Below, piece after piece: positions 1 to 10,204 of a DNA stretch of 64,000 nt (position 1 is the first letter of the stretch; the number at the start of each line of letters is the position of its first letter). Origin of the DNA: Stomoxys calcitrans (Eukaryota; Arthropoda; Insecta; Diptera; Muscidae); assembly GCF_963082655.1 (NCBI RefSeq), contig NC_081555.1, positions 15,678,817 through 15,742,816 of the forward strand, read 5' to 3'. The notes under the pieces are model-generated. The model did no database searches. It was not told the DNA's origin and worked only from the letters and a program-made list of their open reading frames with translations. Position numbers and translations under genes: made by a program.

Positions 1-100
1 AGAATTTTACAACGATCCGAAACATATATACTTTGTAGGATCGGAAATGGACATATCGATGTGTTATAGCCATCACCATCCTATGGTGTGGGTATAAAAA
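1..100 (-). repeat. Family A repeat, ATACCC-hairpin terminus
   Basis: The sequence reads in reverse the conserved first 100 bases of family A: a CATATATACTTTGTAGGATCG stretch, then CCATCACCATCC and GTGTGGGTATAAAAA. The same end occurs in the full-length copies at 19724 and 58655. The rest of this copy lies outside the window. Confidence 0.75.
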
Positions 101-224
101 GTAAAAGCTTGCTAATTTTGGCGAGGTCTATTTTACGGAATCCGCCACCATAGATTTGGGTACTTTATGTACTAAACTACTTACAAATCAGGAAAAAATA
201 ATGCTTCTAAGGACAGTAGTAGTC

Positions 225-640
225 TAAACGGAAAATCGGCTCAAATGGTTTTCGACCTATTTGGATAATACCCCTCAAGGATGTGAGAAGTATCTAAAGA
301 ACACTTAGTATAAAATTTTCCGAATCGGCCAAAAATTATGTCTTATAGGGGCTCCAGATGTCAAATCGAGAAATGAGTTAATACGGAAGCTATATTAGCT
401 TATGCACCGAGGCAAACCAAACTCGTCACGATGGTTGGATGTCATGATAGAACGCTATTTGCAAAATTTCAGCCAAATGGTAATATCCCATTTGCAGCTT
501 CTAATGGCTCAATAAGTCAAGTCGAAGGACCTCTTTATATGGGAGCTTTATCCAAAACTGAAACGATATGGACCATTTGCAACCCCCAACGACCTACGTC
601 AATAGGAAGTATCTGTACAAGTTTTTTGTTTTGTGGCAAC
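225..640 (-). repeat. Degenerate family A fragment (two to three units)
   Basis: Reverse-orientation family A phrases are recognisable, such as TTATATGGGAGCTTTATCC, CATTTGCAACCCCCAACGAC and AAAATTTCAGCCAAATGG. The unit boundaries are eroded. Short open frames across this stretch are by-products of the repeat. Confidence 0.6.
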
Positions 641-1492
641 TCTCCCCCTGAGCCCTTGCCCATTCAATGCAAGTCAACTATGGTTGAAAAATATTCCGCA
701 TTTTCTCTTTGATGCATTTTATTTCGCTGTTATTGTTATTGCATGGGATTGTATTTCCTTTTATATGGCATGCCCCCCTTACCCTTAGCCCCTTGAACCC
801 CTTTTTCCACTATCTCTAGCATTAATAGTTGGCACTATATGCCATAGCAGGGCTTTTGTGCAATTTTATTGATTTCTATCATAACAATTATTGTGTTTGC
901 TTGCAAATTTGCCCAAGTGGTTTATAAGGACCCATGGAGTAAGCAAACCCCAATGAATTGTCCAATCAATGTAAGCAATTTGCCTTATCTCAATGGTTGA
1001 CAAGAACATGCATACCAGATGTAGATTGTGCGGGAGGGTTGGAAATTACAATACAAGGACAATGTGCATACAATAAAAGATTCAATTAAAGCCATTGTAT
1101 TAAACAATCAATGTTTGCTTACTCTTACCTCGCCCTTCTAAAAGCATACAACATGGCTTTAAATGCTTGCAAGTCCATTTTGGTTATAACTATAAAATGA
1201 AATGAGTTTTCCAAACAATTTTCCATCCTTCCTTGCTTAAACTACATTTCTTATTAAATATTTAAATTAGCAAATGCCAAAGTAGGTTAGTATACAGGCC
1301 AGATGTATACGCAATAATAGAAATAAGCCTTTGAAGGATTGATTTTAACATGTGGTCTTATGTTCTGAATTGATTTTAGTGCATGTCATTTGTATAGAAA
1401 TTTTTAAAAAAAATTAAGTTTATAATACTTATACGACCCATGGACCACAAATGGGCTAATGTCACTTATACGCCCCCCTAGATCGATATATA
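641..1492. other. AT-rich spacer, no gene seen
   Basis: No exon, RNA gene or recognised mobile element is visible. Near the right end, at 1428-1475, two copies of the dispersed TATACG(A/C)CC motif lie about 35 bases apart (see findings). Confidence 0.5.
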
Positions 1493-1724
1493 CAGGGTGG
1501 CTGATGAAAGCCGCTACCAAAAAAAAATGTAATAACTTTTTTTCTATTTAATAATAATAATTTAATAATTAATTTAATTAATTAATTAATTAATTTAATT
1601 AATAATAATTTAATAATTAATTTAATAATTTAATTTAACATGAATAAAAGAAAAATGTATTCCATACACCGAAAAAAAAATGTAGCAATATTCATCATTG
1701 TAGCAATATTCATCAGCCACCCTG
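1493..1724. mobile_element. Miniature inverted-repeat element, TA target
   Basis: The 232-bp stretch is bounded by perfect 16-bp inverted repeats, CAGGGTGGCTGATGAA at 1493-1508 and its complement at 1709-1724, each flanked by TA. The inverted similarity extends inwards to a CTAC. The interior is a TTAAT-rich low-complexity tract without coding capacity, and the right end carries a 17-base sub-repeat twice. TA duplication and short inverted repeats are typical of Tc1/mariner-type MITEs. The family is not identified. Confidence 0.75.
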
Positions 1725-1984
1725 TAGATTGTAAGAATTTGTTATCTAAAGTTTCTCCTTTGACATTAACCATTCAACTGTTCAACCAAGAAAATAAGGC
1801 TTAACTATGTCAATAGCTCCGACCAAAACTTTGTTGTTGTAAAAAATTCTTGGAAATTTTGATTATGAGTTGATGAGAGAGTAATCGGCATTAACTGGTA
1901 TGCTCTCCAACCAACACTTATACCACCCATGGAACTTTATTTCAATTTACGTTACTCATTCGCCACAGTAGATTTTGGACGTTG
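1725..1984. other. Spacer, no gene seen
   Basis: AT-rich sequence without coding signals. A weak form of the dispersed motif (ACTCATTCGCCAC) is present around 1955. Confidence 0.4.
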
Positions 1985-2600
1985 CAATTTTGTCCGATTT
2001 AACGAAATTCTGGCATTAAGTGTTCTGTTATGACTCCTAACAACACCACCAAGTACGGTTTGAATCGGTGTATAACCTGATATAGCTCCCATATAAACCC
2101 ATCTCCCGATTTGATTTCTTGAGCACCTGGAAGCCGTTATATGTGTCCGATTTAGGTGAAATTTTGAATGTGGTGTTACGTTCTAACTTCCAACAACTGT
2201 GCCTAGTACGATCCAAATCAGACTGAAATCTGAGATTGCTCTCACATAAACCGATCTCCAGTTTTGATTTCTTATGCTCTCACAAATCGGTCTACAACCT
2301 GATATAGCTCCTATATAAACCGATCTTCCGATTTGCCAAAATTTTACACAACGCTTTCCTCGACGACAAAGTTTGCTCGAAATTGGTTCCAATTTAGATA
2401 TGGCTCGCATATATATGTTCTTCCGATTTTGAGAAATATTGCAATAACGATCTCATGTGTTAACCGATATCGTCCGATTTTAACTTCTAGAGTCACTGCA
2501 AGCGTTTTTCTCGACGACTGCCACTATATCTGAGAAGTTTGCTCAAAATCGGTTTAGTTTTAGATATAGCTCAAATATTAATGTTAGTCAGATTTTGGAT
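1985..2600 (+). repeat. Family A fragment (CTCCCATATAAACC subtype)
   Basis: About four diverged units in plus orientation carry phrases such as GATATAGCTCCCATATAAAC, CCCGATTTGATTTCTTGAGC and GTTCTGTTATGACT. Neither family A terminus is present. The sequence passes directly into a family B repeat at about 2640. Confidence 0.7.
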
Positions 2601-2639
2601 AATTTGCAACAATGTTGTGATTTGTCAACTGTAGTTATT

Positions 2640-4288
2640 ACAGTTTACATTGTGATATCGGGGGGGGGGGGGGGAGGGGGGCTTACCCTCCCCCATACCC
2701 TAATTTTCAGAAACCCCAGATCTCGGAGATGGGTGGTGCGATTCAAGCGATATTTTGTATGCCCTCATATAGTACCCTAAAAATAAAAATTGGTATCCAA
2801 ATTCCGGATGGGGTACCTAGGGGGGCTGCCCCACCCTAAAATCTACCAAACATATATTTAGTCCAATCACGGCAATATGGGACTCAAATGAAAGGTATTT
2901 AGGATAAGAAAACGTACCTGATATCCAATTGTCGGACCAAATGCTAGGGGGACCACCCCAAGCCCCAAAACACCCCTAAATCGGACATATTTACCGACCA
3001 TGGCAAAATGGGACTCAAATGAAAAGTATTTGCGAGTAAAATACAAATCTGATATCCAAATGCGGGACCACGTTTCTGACGGTCCACCCCTTCCCCAAAA
3101 CACCCCCCAAACTGGACTTATTTACTGACCATGGGAATATGGGGCTTAAATAAAAGGTATTTGAATGTAGAATACGAAGCTGATATCCAAATATGGGACC
3201 AAGTGTTTGGGGAGCCACCTCTCACATCCCACATCCCCCAAAGGGAACGAATTTATGACAATAGCAATATGGGGCTCAAATGAAAGGTCCTTTGGAGTTA
3301 GGCGCGAATTTGATATTAATATTCGGAAAAAGTGTCTAGGGGGGCCACCCCAACCCCACAACACCACCCAAATAGTAAGTATTTTCTGACTATTGCAATA
3401 TGAGGCTCAAATAAGAGGGTTTTTAAAGTGTTACACGAATCCGATATATATTTTCAAGGCCAACTCACTGAGTGGTCATGTTTGCCGACTATGGAAATAT
3501 GGCGCTCAAATTAAAGGTATGTGGGAGTAGACCAAGTATCTGATATCAACATTAGGGACCAACTGTCTAGTGGACGTTCCACCACCATAACAACCCCCAA
3601 ATAGGACGTATTTGCTCACCAAGACGATTTGGGTCTTAAAGAGAGTGGAATTAAATATTCATAGTTTTTAGGGCCAATACCCCAAACCGGACATATTTGC
3701 CGACTTTTGCAATAAGGAGTTTAAATGAGATTAGAAAACGAATTTGATATCCAATTTTGGGGGCAATGGCAATATGGGGTTCAAATAAATGATATATAGA
3801 TATATGAGAATAGATCACGTTGCTGATATATTTTCAGGGCATAGAATTTGGGGGACCACCCCACTCACCAAAACACCCCTAAATCGGGCATATTTACCGA
3901 CCATGACAATGTGGGGCTTAAATGAAAGGTATTGGGGGGTAGAGCAAGAATTGATACCCATTTTCGGGACCAATTTTTTGGGTGTCTACCCCCTTCCAAA
4001 ATACCCCACAAACAGCAATTTTTTAGTGATCATCGCAATATGAGGCTCAAATAAATGTATTTGGGAGTAGAATGCGAATTGATATCCAAATGTAGGACCA
4101 TGTATTTAGGACATCACCACTTTCCCAAAACACCCCCAAAGGGAAACAATTTTTCGACCATGCCAATATGTGGCTCAAATGAAAGGTATTTGAGATTAGA
4201 CAATGAATTTGAAAACCATATTCCAAGGAAACTTTTATTCCATATAAAGAATAAGAAGGCGCAACGGAGCGGACCCGGGTCAGCTAGT
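2640..4288 (+). repeat. Family B element with intact 3' end (Helitron-like?)
   Basis: About eleven diverged units of roughly 130 bp repeat the phrase ATATGGGGCTCAAATGAAAGG followed by GTAGA and GATATCCAAAT (for example near 2876, 3004, 3137, 3268, 3907 and 4165). The left end has a GATATCGGGGGG lead with a 14-16 base G run. The right end at 4268-4288 reads AGCGGACCCGGGTCAGCTAG, with a perfect 10-bp GACCCGGGTC palindrome just before CTAG and then T. A subterminal hairpin followed by CTRR is the 3' hallmark of Helitrons, so a non-autonomous Helitron-like element is a reasonable but unproven reading. No Rep/helicase sequence is present. Confidence 0.65.
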
Positions 4289-4296
4289 TTGTAATA

Positions 4297-4610
4297 AATG
4301 CAAATTTTGCCCATGAACAGGGACACTAAGGAACAGGGGCAAACTTCTCACATATCAATGGGTACAGTCCGATTTAAGTTTAAGCTCAATGATAAGGGGC
4401 CTCCTTTTTATAGCCGAAACCGAACGGCGAACCGCAGTGCGACACCTCTTTGGAGAGAAGTTTTACATGGCATAGTACCTTACAAATGTTGCCAGCATTA
4501 AGTGGAGAAAACCATCGCCGACAATTTTTTCTGATGGTCTCGCCAGGATTCGAATCCAGGTATTCAGCGTCATAGGCGGACATGCTAACCTCTGCTCTAC
4601 GGTGGCCTCC
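4297..4610 (-). mobile_element. SINE1 copy 1, tRNA-derived SINE
   Basis: On the minus strand the element starts GGAGGCCACCGTAGAGCAGAGG. This gives a Pol III A box (one base off the copy-4 form TAGCGCAGAGG), then a B box GGATTCGAATCC. A conserved body follows (TCTCCAAAGAGGTGTCGCAC, GCTATAAAAAGGAGGCCCC) and a GGGCAAAATTTGCATTT end. The copy is nearly full length and lies eight bases beyond the CTAG end of the family B element. No target duplication is evident. Confidence 0.9.
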
Positions 4611-5892
4611 GTACATTCTTAATTGTACCACTTCTAATTTTAAAACCAATTTTAAAACAATTTTTTCATCCCACACTCATACGACCCCTTGGACTACTGC
4701 AAACGTTGTTACTCATACGCCACCATAGTTTACTATACAATTTCCTCAAAAACTATTGACCTAAGCAGACTTTCAATAATGTTATTGAAAATATCTACTT
4801 AATAATAAATAACGAGTGTTTGGAAAATTTCATTTCATATCAAATATTTACTATGGATGTTGATATTTCCCCCTTTGTTATAATATGACACATATGTGGT
4901 GTGGCATAAACTCGTAATTAATTAATGGCTTCATATGAGGTGGATTAATAGCATAACAAATATTATTTTCCTATTTAATTTCATAGGGGAAAAGGAAAAT
5001 CTCACAAAAACCAATTATAAGAAATTAATTTAAATTTAATAAAATAAATAATTTGCCACAGTGGTTAAAAAAAAACATTTGGAAAGATAGAGACTAAAAA
5101 CTATAAAAAAAATCTATAAAATTTTAGAAATCATAAGCCCACCATAAGGTGTTAAAAATAAAGATTTTTCAACCTTAATTAAAAAAAAAAAATAATTTTT
5201 GAAAAATGAGCTCAAGCATGAAAACTTTTTCTTCCCGTATATACCACCACATTGATATATTATTTCTCAAACTCAAAAAAAGTTTCAAAATATTTATTTT
5301 TTTTAAAGTAGATTAAAGTTAAAATCTTTTATCCGCAAAGAAAACATTCCAAAAAAACCATGTCAATTTACAAAAAGTTTTGATGGAATCACAAATCTAC
5401 ACAGAAGCCAAAACTAAAAAGAAAAAACGTGTATTAACAAAAAGACAAAACAGGGCATTTGCTTATGTGTCATCCATGATGTATTTACACGCTACATGTG
5501 TACAAGTCACATAAAATTCATAAAAACAAAAACCCAACTGATAAACCCATTTCATAAAAGCCATGGGTGTTGGCAAGCAAGGGGTATCTAGAGTTGTAAA
5601 CGGAACAACTTTGAGTCTTTTGACTCTTATGCTGTTCGTGGTTGCATATACACCTGCTTCCAAAAACTTGGACAGACTTGCATGATTGCATTGGGAAATA
5701 GTAACCAAACAAAGGGTGTTGACAGCAAGATATGATGGAAGATTTTTTTAATAGAAATTTATTTTTGTAGAAAATGTTGAAAATTTTTTGCAAAATTTTT
5801 ATTTCCAAAAATTAAAAAGATTGCTAAGATTTTTTTCTATAGAAAACTTTGCCAAAATTTTATTTTTAAAAAAATAAACCGCTCTGCAGCGC
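4611..5892. other. AT-rich spacer with motif pair and A/T tracts
   Basis: No gene is supported. At 4676-4725 an ACTCATACGACCCC and an ACTCATACGCCACCATAG motif lie about 35 bases apart. From 5725 to 5880 there are repeated AAAATTTTTATTT / TATAGAAA tracts. Reverse-strand open frames of 80-96 codons at 5463-5808 have no recognisable domain and are probably chance. Confidence 0.5.
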
Positions 5893-5992
5893 GCTCTTTA
5901 ACACCTTTTATTTGAGCCCTTTATTGCAATGGTCGAAATATAAGTCCTATTTTGGTAGAGTTTTAAGATGGGGACATTTCGCCCCGAATGCA
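5893..5992 (-). repeat. Family B fragment, single unit
   Basis: One reverse-orientation unit is visible (TTTATTTGAGCCCTTTATTGC, then GGTCGAAATATAAGTCC). It is cut off on the right by a SINE1 copy. Confidence 0.6.
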
Positions 5993-6309
5993 AATGGAAA
6001 ATTTGCCCATGAACATTCCATTAAGGAACAGGGGCAAACTTCTCACATATCAATGAGTGCAGTCCGATTCAAGTTTTAAGCTGAATGATAAGGAGCCTCC
6101 TTTTTATAGCCGAGTCCGAACGGCGTGACGCAGTGCGACACCTCTTTGGAGAGAAGTATTACATGGCATAGTACCTCACAAATGTTACAGCATTAGGAGG
6201 GGAAAACCACCGCTGAAAAATGTTTTTTCTGATGGTCTCGCCAGGATTCGAACCCAAACATTTAGCGTCATAGGCAGACATGCTAGCCCCTGCGCTACTG
6301 TGGCCTCCA
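5993..6309 (-). mobile_element. SINE1 copy 2, tRNA-derived SINE
   Basis: This is a full-length reverse copy. Its tRNA-like head lies at 6225-6309 (B box GGTTTGAATCC-like, written in reverse as GGATTCGAACCC) and its GGGCAAATTTTCC end at 5993. Its 5' end faces the 5' end of the next SINE1 about 25 bases away, giving a head-to-head pair. No target duplication was found. Confidence 0.9.
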
Positions 6310-6334
6310 TGAAAATATCGAATTCGTGTTATTG

Positions 6335-6600
6335 AAGTGTAGGGGTAAGCAAGTTCGCCAATTATGCTAAACGCCTGGATTCAAATCCTGGAGAGAACAT
6401 TGGAACAATTTTAAGTGGTGGTTCCCCCCCCCCACATGGCGACATTTGTAAGTTACTATGCCGTGCATAGAAATCATGTAAAACCTTCTCCCCTTAGAGT
6501 TGTCTAACTGCGGGACGACGTTGGGACTCCAAGGTTCTTTATCATTGAGCTTAAACTTGAATCGTACAGGACTCGCTGGTATGTGAAAAGTTTGTCCTCA
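6335..6600 (+). mobile_element. SINE1 copy 3, diverged, head-to-head with copy 2
   Basis: The head is eroded (GTAGGGGTAAGCAAGTTCGCC), but the B box region GATTCAAATCCTGG, a GTGGTTCCCCCCCC stretch and ATCATTGAGCTTAAACTTGA are recognisable. This copy has many more differences from the other SINE1 copies than they have from each other, so it is older or comes from a divergent subfamily. Confidence 0.8.
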
Positions 6601-7189
6601 GTAGAGAGCAAATACAATATTTGCTCTACTCCCTTATTCCTTAATTTGGGCTCTTATACTGTAGAGGGTAAATGTGTCCAGTTTTGGGGTGTATTTTGGG
6701 AGTGAGGTGGCCACTCAGACATTTGGCCATTAAAATGAATATGAGCTTCGTGCTATACTCTCAAATACTTTTTATAAGAGCCTCATTCCATCCTTTCTTT
6801 GGACTCCTATACTGTTGAGGGTAACTAGGTCCGGTTTGGGGTGTATTTTGGGAGTGAGGTGGCCACCCCGACTCCTATACTGTAGAGAGTTTATATGTCC
6901 GATTTTGGGGTGTATTTTGGAAGTAAGGTGACCACCCAGACATTTGGCCCTTAAAATAAATGTAAGCCTCATGCTATAATCTCAAATACCTTTTATAAGA
7001 GCCTCATATTGCCATAGTCGGTAAATAAGTCCGGTTTCATTTGAGCCCTATAATGTCGAGATTAGTTTATATCTCTATTTGACAGGGAGTGCTTTTTGGA
7101 GGGCTGGATGGTACCTCAGACATTTCATGCAAATATGGACGTCAAATTCGTGCACTACTCTCAAATACCATTCGTTTAAGCCCAAAATT
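6601..7189 (-). repeat. Family B array, reverse orientation
   Basis: Units carrying GTCCGGTTTGGGGTGTATTTT, GGGAGTGAGGTGGCCAC and TTTTATAAGAGCCTCAT repeat four to five times. The last 11 bases, AGCCCAAAATT at 7179-7189, are duplicated at 7536-7546 on the far side of an inserted LINE fragment. Confidence 0.7.
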
Positions 7190-7535
7190 CTCAGTCATTG
7201 TGTCCGTCATGACAGGTCACTGTCTAATCGGAAAACATGCTGACAGACTGAAGGTTGCCAGCAACGCCAGGATGACAGAAGAAGAAGAGTATATAGAACA
7301 CCTTCTGTGTGTGTGTCCCGCACTAGCAGTCAGATGGAGTTCCACTTTAGGTTCTTTGAGAACCTGTCTGATTTAGCGAATGTGAACTTCGCAAGTTATT
7401 GGGCTTTTCAAAGTGATCTGGATGGTTCAACGATAGAAACTAGAAGGCAGCTTCCTTCTTCTGTTCCTGTGGTACCACAATGGATGAAAACGTCCAAGTG
7501 AGTCTAAGGGCAGACTGCCACTTAAACCTAACCTT
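7190..7535 (+). pseudogene. LINE L2 3' end, first copy (C-terminal remnant plus UTR)
   Basis: This is a 5'-truncated LINE fragment inserted into family B with an 11-bp target duplication (AGCCCAAAATT). The translated sequence shows the conserved C-terminal tail of an RNase H-bearing LINE polyprotein: GHCLIGKHADRL, then an acidic stretch, EHLLCVCPALAVR with a cysteine pair, and ENLSDLANV. The 3' untranslated end carries CTGTGGTACCACAATGGA and finishes in CTTAAACCTAACCTTA. The same tail is found in the L2 copy ending near 53670. This tail pattern is known from LOA/I-type insect LINEs. The clade assignment is inferred and frameshifts make the copy inactive. Confidence 0.75.
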
Positions 7536-7739
7536 AGCCCAAAATTACCATGGTCTATAAATACGTACGGTTTGGAAGGTGTGTTGGGGCTGGTGCTGGG
7601 ATTGGCACTGCGCCACTTTGTCCTAAAAATATTTCAATCACTTTCGTTCTTTACTCCTTACTTCCAAAATCCTTTTATTTGAGCCCCGTACTGACAAGTT
7701 CGCGAAATAAGTTCAGTTTTGGGGGTTCTTTTGGTCTTA
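7536..7739 (-). repeat. Family B segment within 525-bp tandem duplication
   Basis: Reverse family B sequence (GATAAATACGTACGGTTTGG-like start, GAGCCCCGTACTG) that recurs at 8061-8264 with the LINE fragment next to it. Confidence 0.7.
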
Positions 7740-8060
7740 CACTGTCTAATCGGAAAACATGCTGATAGACTAAATGTCGCCAGCAACGACTTTTGCAGAA
7801 GCTTTGAGGACATCGAAGCAGAAGAGACTTTAGAACACCTTCTTTATGTGTGTACCGCAGTCAGAAGGTTCTCATTTCTGTGAGAATCTGTCTGATTTAG
7901 CGGATGTGAACATTCACAAGTTAATGGGCTTTTTAAAGTGATCTGAACGGTTCAACGGTAGAAACTAGAAGGCATCTTCCTTCTTCTGTTCCTGTGGTAT
8001 CACAATGGACGAAAATGTCTAAGTGAGTCTGATGGCAGACTGCCACTTAAACCTAACCTT
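7740..8060 (+). pseudogene. LINE L2 3' end, second copy made by tandem duplication
   Basis: This repeats the fragment at 7218-7535 (CACTGTCTAATCGGAAAACA, then NDFCRSFEDIEAEETLEHLL-type coding) to the same CCTAACCTTA end and the same AGCCCAAAATT flank. Its left edge is not a LINE boundary but the junction of a tandem duplication of about 525 bp. It retains the SFEDIEAEET segment missing from the first copy and lacks part of the PALAVR region that copy has. Confidence 0.75.
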
Positions 8061-8513
8061 AGCCCAAAATTAAAATGGTCGATAAATACGTACGGTTTGG
8101 AGTGCGTGTTGGGGGTGGTTCTAGTGCTGGGATTGGCACTCGGCCACTTTGCCCTAAAAATATTTCAATGAGTTTCCTTCTTTACTCCCAAAAACCTTTC
8201 ATTTGAGCCCCATATCGATATATTCGCGAAATAAGTTCAGTTTTGGGGGTGCTTTTTGGTCTTACCCACAAACACTTGGCCCCAAAACTGGATTCTTTAT
8301 CTACTCTCAAATATCTTTCATTTGAGTCCCATATTGCCATGATGGGTCAAATAACCTATTTGAGGTGTTTTAAGGAGATAAAGAGCCACTTCAACACTTT
8401 AACACAAATTTTAATTTCATTTTCAAAATCTGGGAGTAGATTAGGATTGCTTTTATTTGAGTCCCATATAGCCATGGTAGGCTAATATGCCCATTGGGGG
8501 GATTTTGGGGTGG
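8061..8513 (-). repeat. Family B array, reverse orientation
   Basis: Three units are visible (CATTTGAGCCCCATATCG, CATTTGAGTCCCATATTGCC, ATTTGAGTCCCATATAGCC). The array resumes beyond the SINE1 insertion at 8852. Confidence 0.7.
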
Positions 8514-8523
8514 TGACTCCTCC

Positions 8524-8841
8524 GGAGGCCACCGTAGCGCAGAGGTTAACATGTTCGCCTATTACGCTGAACGCCTGGATTCGAATCCAGACGAGAACAT
8601 CAAAAAAATTTCAGCGGTGGTTATCCTCTCCTAATGCTGGCAACATGTAAAGAAATGCTAGAGACATGTAAAAACTTCTCCACAAAGAGGAGTCGCACTA
8701 TGGCACGCCGTTCGGACTCGGCTATAAAAAGGAGGCCCCTTATCATTGAGCTTTAACTCGAATCGGACAGCACTCATTGATATGTGAGAAGTTTGCCCCT
8801 GTTCCTTAATGAAATATTCAAGGGCAAATTTGCATTTGCAA
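8524..8841 (+). mobile_element. SINE1 copy 4 with perfect target duplication
   Basis: A full-length forward copy starts GGAGGCCACCGTAGCGCAGAGG (A box), has the B box GGATTCGAATCC, GCTATAAAAAGGAGGCCCC and ends GGGCAAATTTGCATTTGCA. The 10-bp TGACTCCTCC at 8514-8523 is repeated exactly at 8842-8851. This fixes both boundaries and shows insertion by target-primed reverse transcription into a family B repeat. Confidence 0.95.
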
Positions 8842-8851
8842 TGACTCCTCC

Positions 8852-8935
8852 CATTACATGGACTTAATTTTTCTGCCATATTCGTCATTAACTCCCGAAT
8901 ACCTTATATTTAATCCCATATTGACGTGTATTTCG
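8852..8935 (-). repeat. Family B continuation after SINE1 insertion
   Basis: TCATTAACTCCCGAATACC and TTTAATCCCATATTGACG resume the reverse family B unit interrupted by the SINE. Confidence 0.6.
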
Positions 8936-10180
8936 GATCGTTGGAGATGATTTAACGATGTCTGTCCGCCCGTCTGTTGTAATCACGCTACAGTCTTTAA
9001 AAATTGAGATATTGAGTTGAAATTTTGCACAGACTCGTATTTCTTTTATACGCAGGTTAAGTTCTTGAATCGGCCACATTTGACCATATTTGGCTATAGC
9101 TGTCATATAGACCGATCTAACGATTTAGGGTCTTGAGCCTATAACAGGTACATTTATCACCCGATTTCGCTGAAATTTAGCATAGTGAGTTTTATTAGGT
9201 ACGTCGATGTCCCAACCAAAATTGGTATAGATCAGAATATATTTGGGTATAGCTGCCATATAGACCGATCTGGCGAATTAAGGTCTTAAGCCTATAACAG
9301 GTGCATTTATCACCCGATTTTGCATAGTGAGTTTAATTAGGCCCGCCGATATCCGAACCAAAAATGGTTTAGATCGGAGCATATTTGGATGGTGCTGCCA
9401 TATAGACCGATCTGCTGATTTTGGGTCTTAGGCTTATAACAGGCGCATTTATTACCCGACTTCGCTGAAATTTGGAACAGTGAGTTGTATTAAAACTCCC
9501 AACTTCTGTCCCGAATATGGTCAAGATCGGGCTACATTTAGATATAGCTGTCATAGAGGCCGATCTTCTTCTTGAGGGTCTAAAGATCATTAAAGGCACA
9601 TTTATTCTCCGATTTTGCTGAAATTTTAAACAGTGCTTTGCATTAGGTGCATCGACATCCGACCTGAATATGGTGTATATCGAACCATATTTATATATGG
9701 CTGCCATATAGACCTTTATACCTATTTAGGGTCTTGAGCCTTTAACAAGCGCATTTATTTCCCGACTTCGCTGAAATTTGGAACAGTGAGTTGTATGAAG
9801 ACTCCCAACATCTGTCACGTATATGGTCCAGATCGGACTCTATTTCAATATAGCTGCCATAGAGACCGATCTTCTGCTTGAGGATCTAACGACCATAAAA
9901 GCCTCATTTATTCTCAGATTTTGCTGAAATTTGAATCAGTGAGCTGTTTTAAGACTCCCGACATCCAACCCAAATATGATCGAGATCGGACCATATAAAG
10001 ATATAGCAGTCATATAGATTGATCTTCCGAGATTAGGGCTTATTCACCTTCTCGGCACCTGAACCAAATATGATTAAGATTGGACTATATTTGGATATTA
10101 CTACTATATCTATAAAGTGTTATAATAAATTTTGATAGTAAATATATCCATGGTGTTGGGGAGCAAAATTTTAAACGGCG
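8936..10180 (+). repeat. Family A array, about seven units, both termini lost
   Basis: The array begins in the GTCCGTC / AATCACGCTACAGTC lead that follows the ATACCC end in full copies. It continues with seven units spaced about 152 bases, each with CATATAGACCGATCT (near 9105, 9260, 9400, 9555, 9705, 9860 and 10015). The hairpin end is missing. Confidence 0.85.
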
Positions 10181-10204
10181 GAACTCAATGCTTTTTTAGT
10201 TGCT

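Noticed and set aside
4520..4610. tRNA-like sequence with A and B boxes (and at the other SINE1 copies)
   Set aside because: Every copy is fused to the same 230-bp body and tail, and the cloverleaf is imperfect, so these are SINE heads and not tRNA genes.
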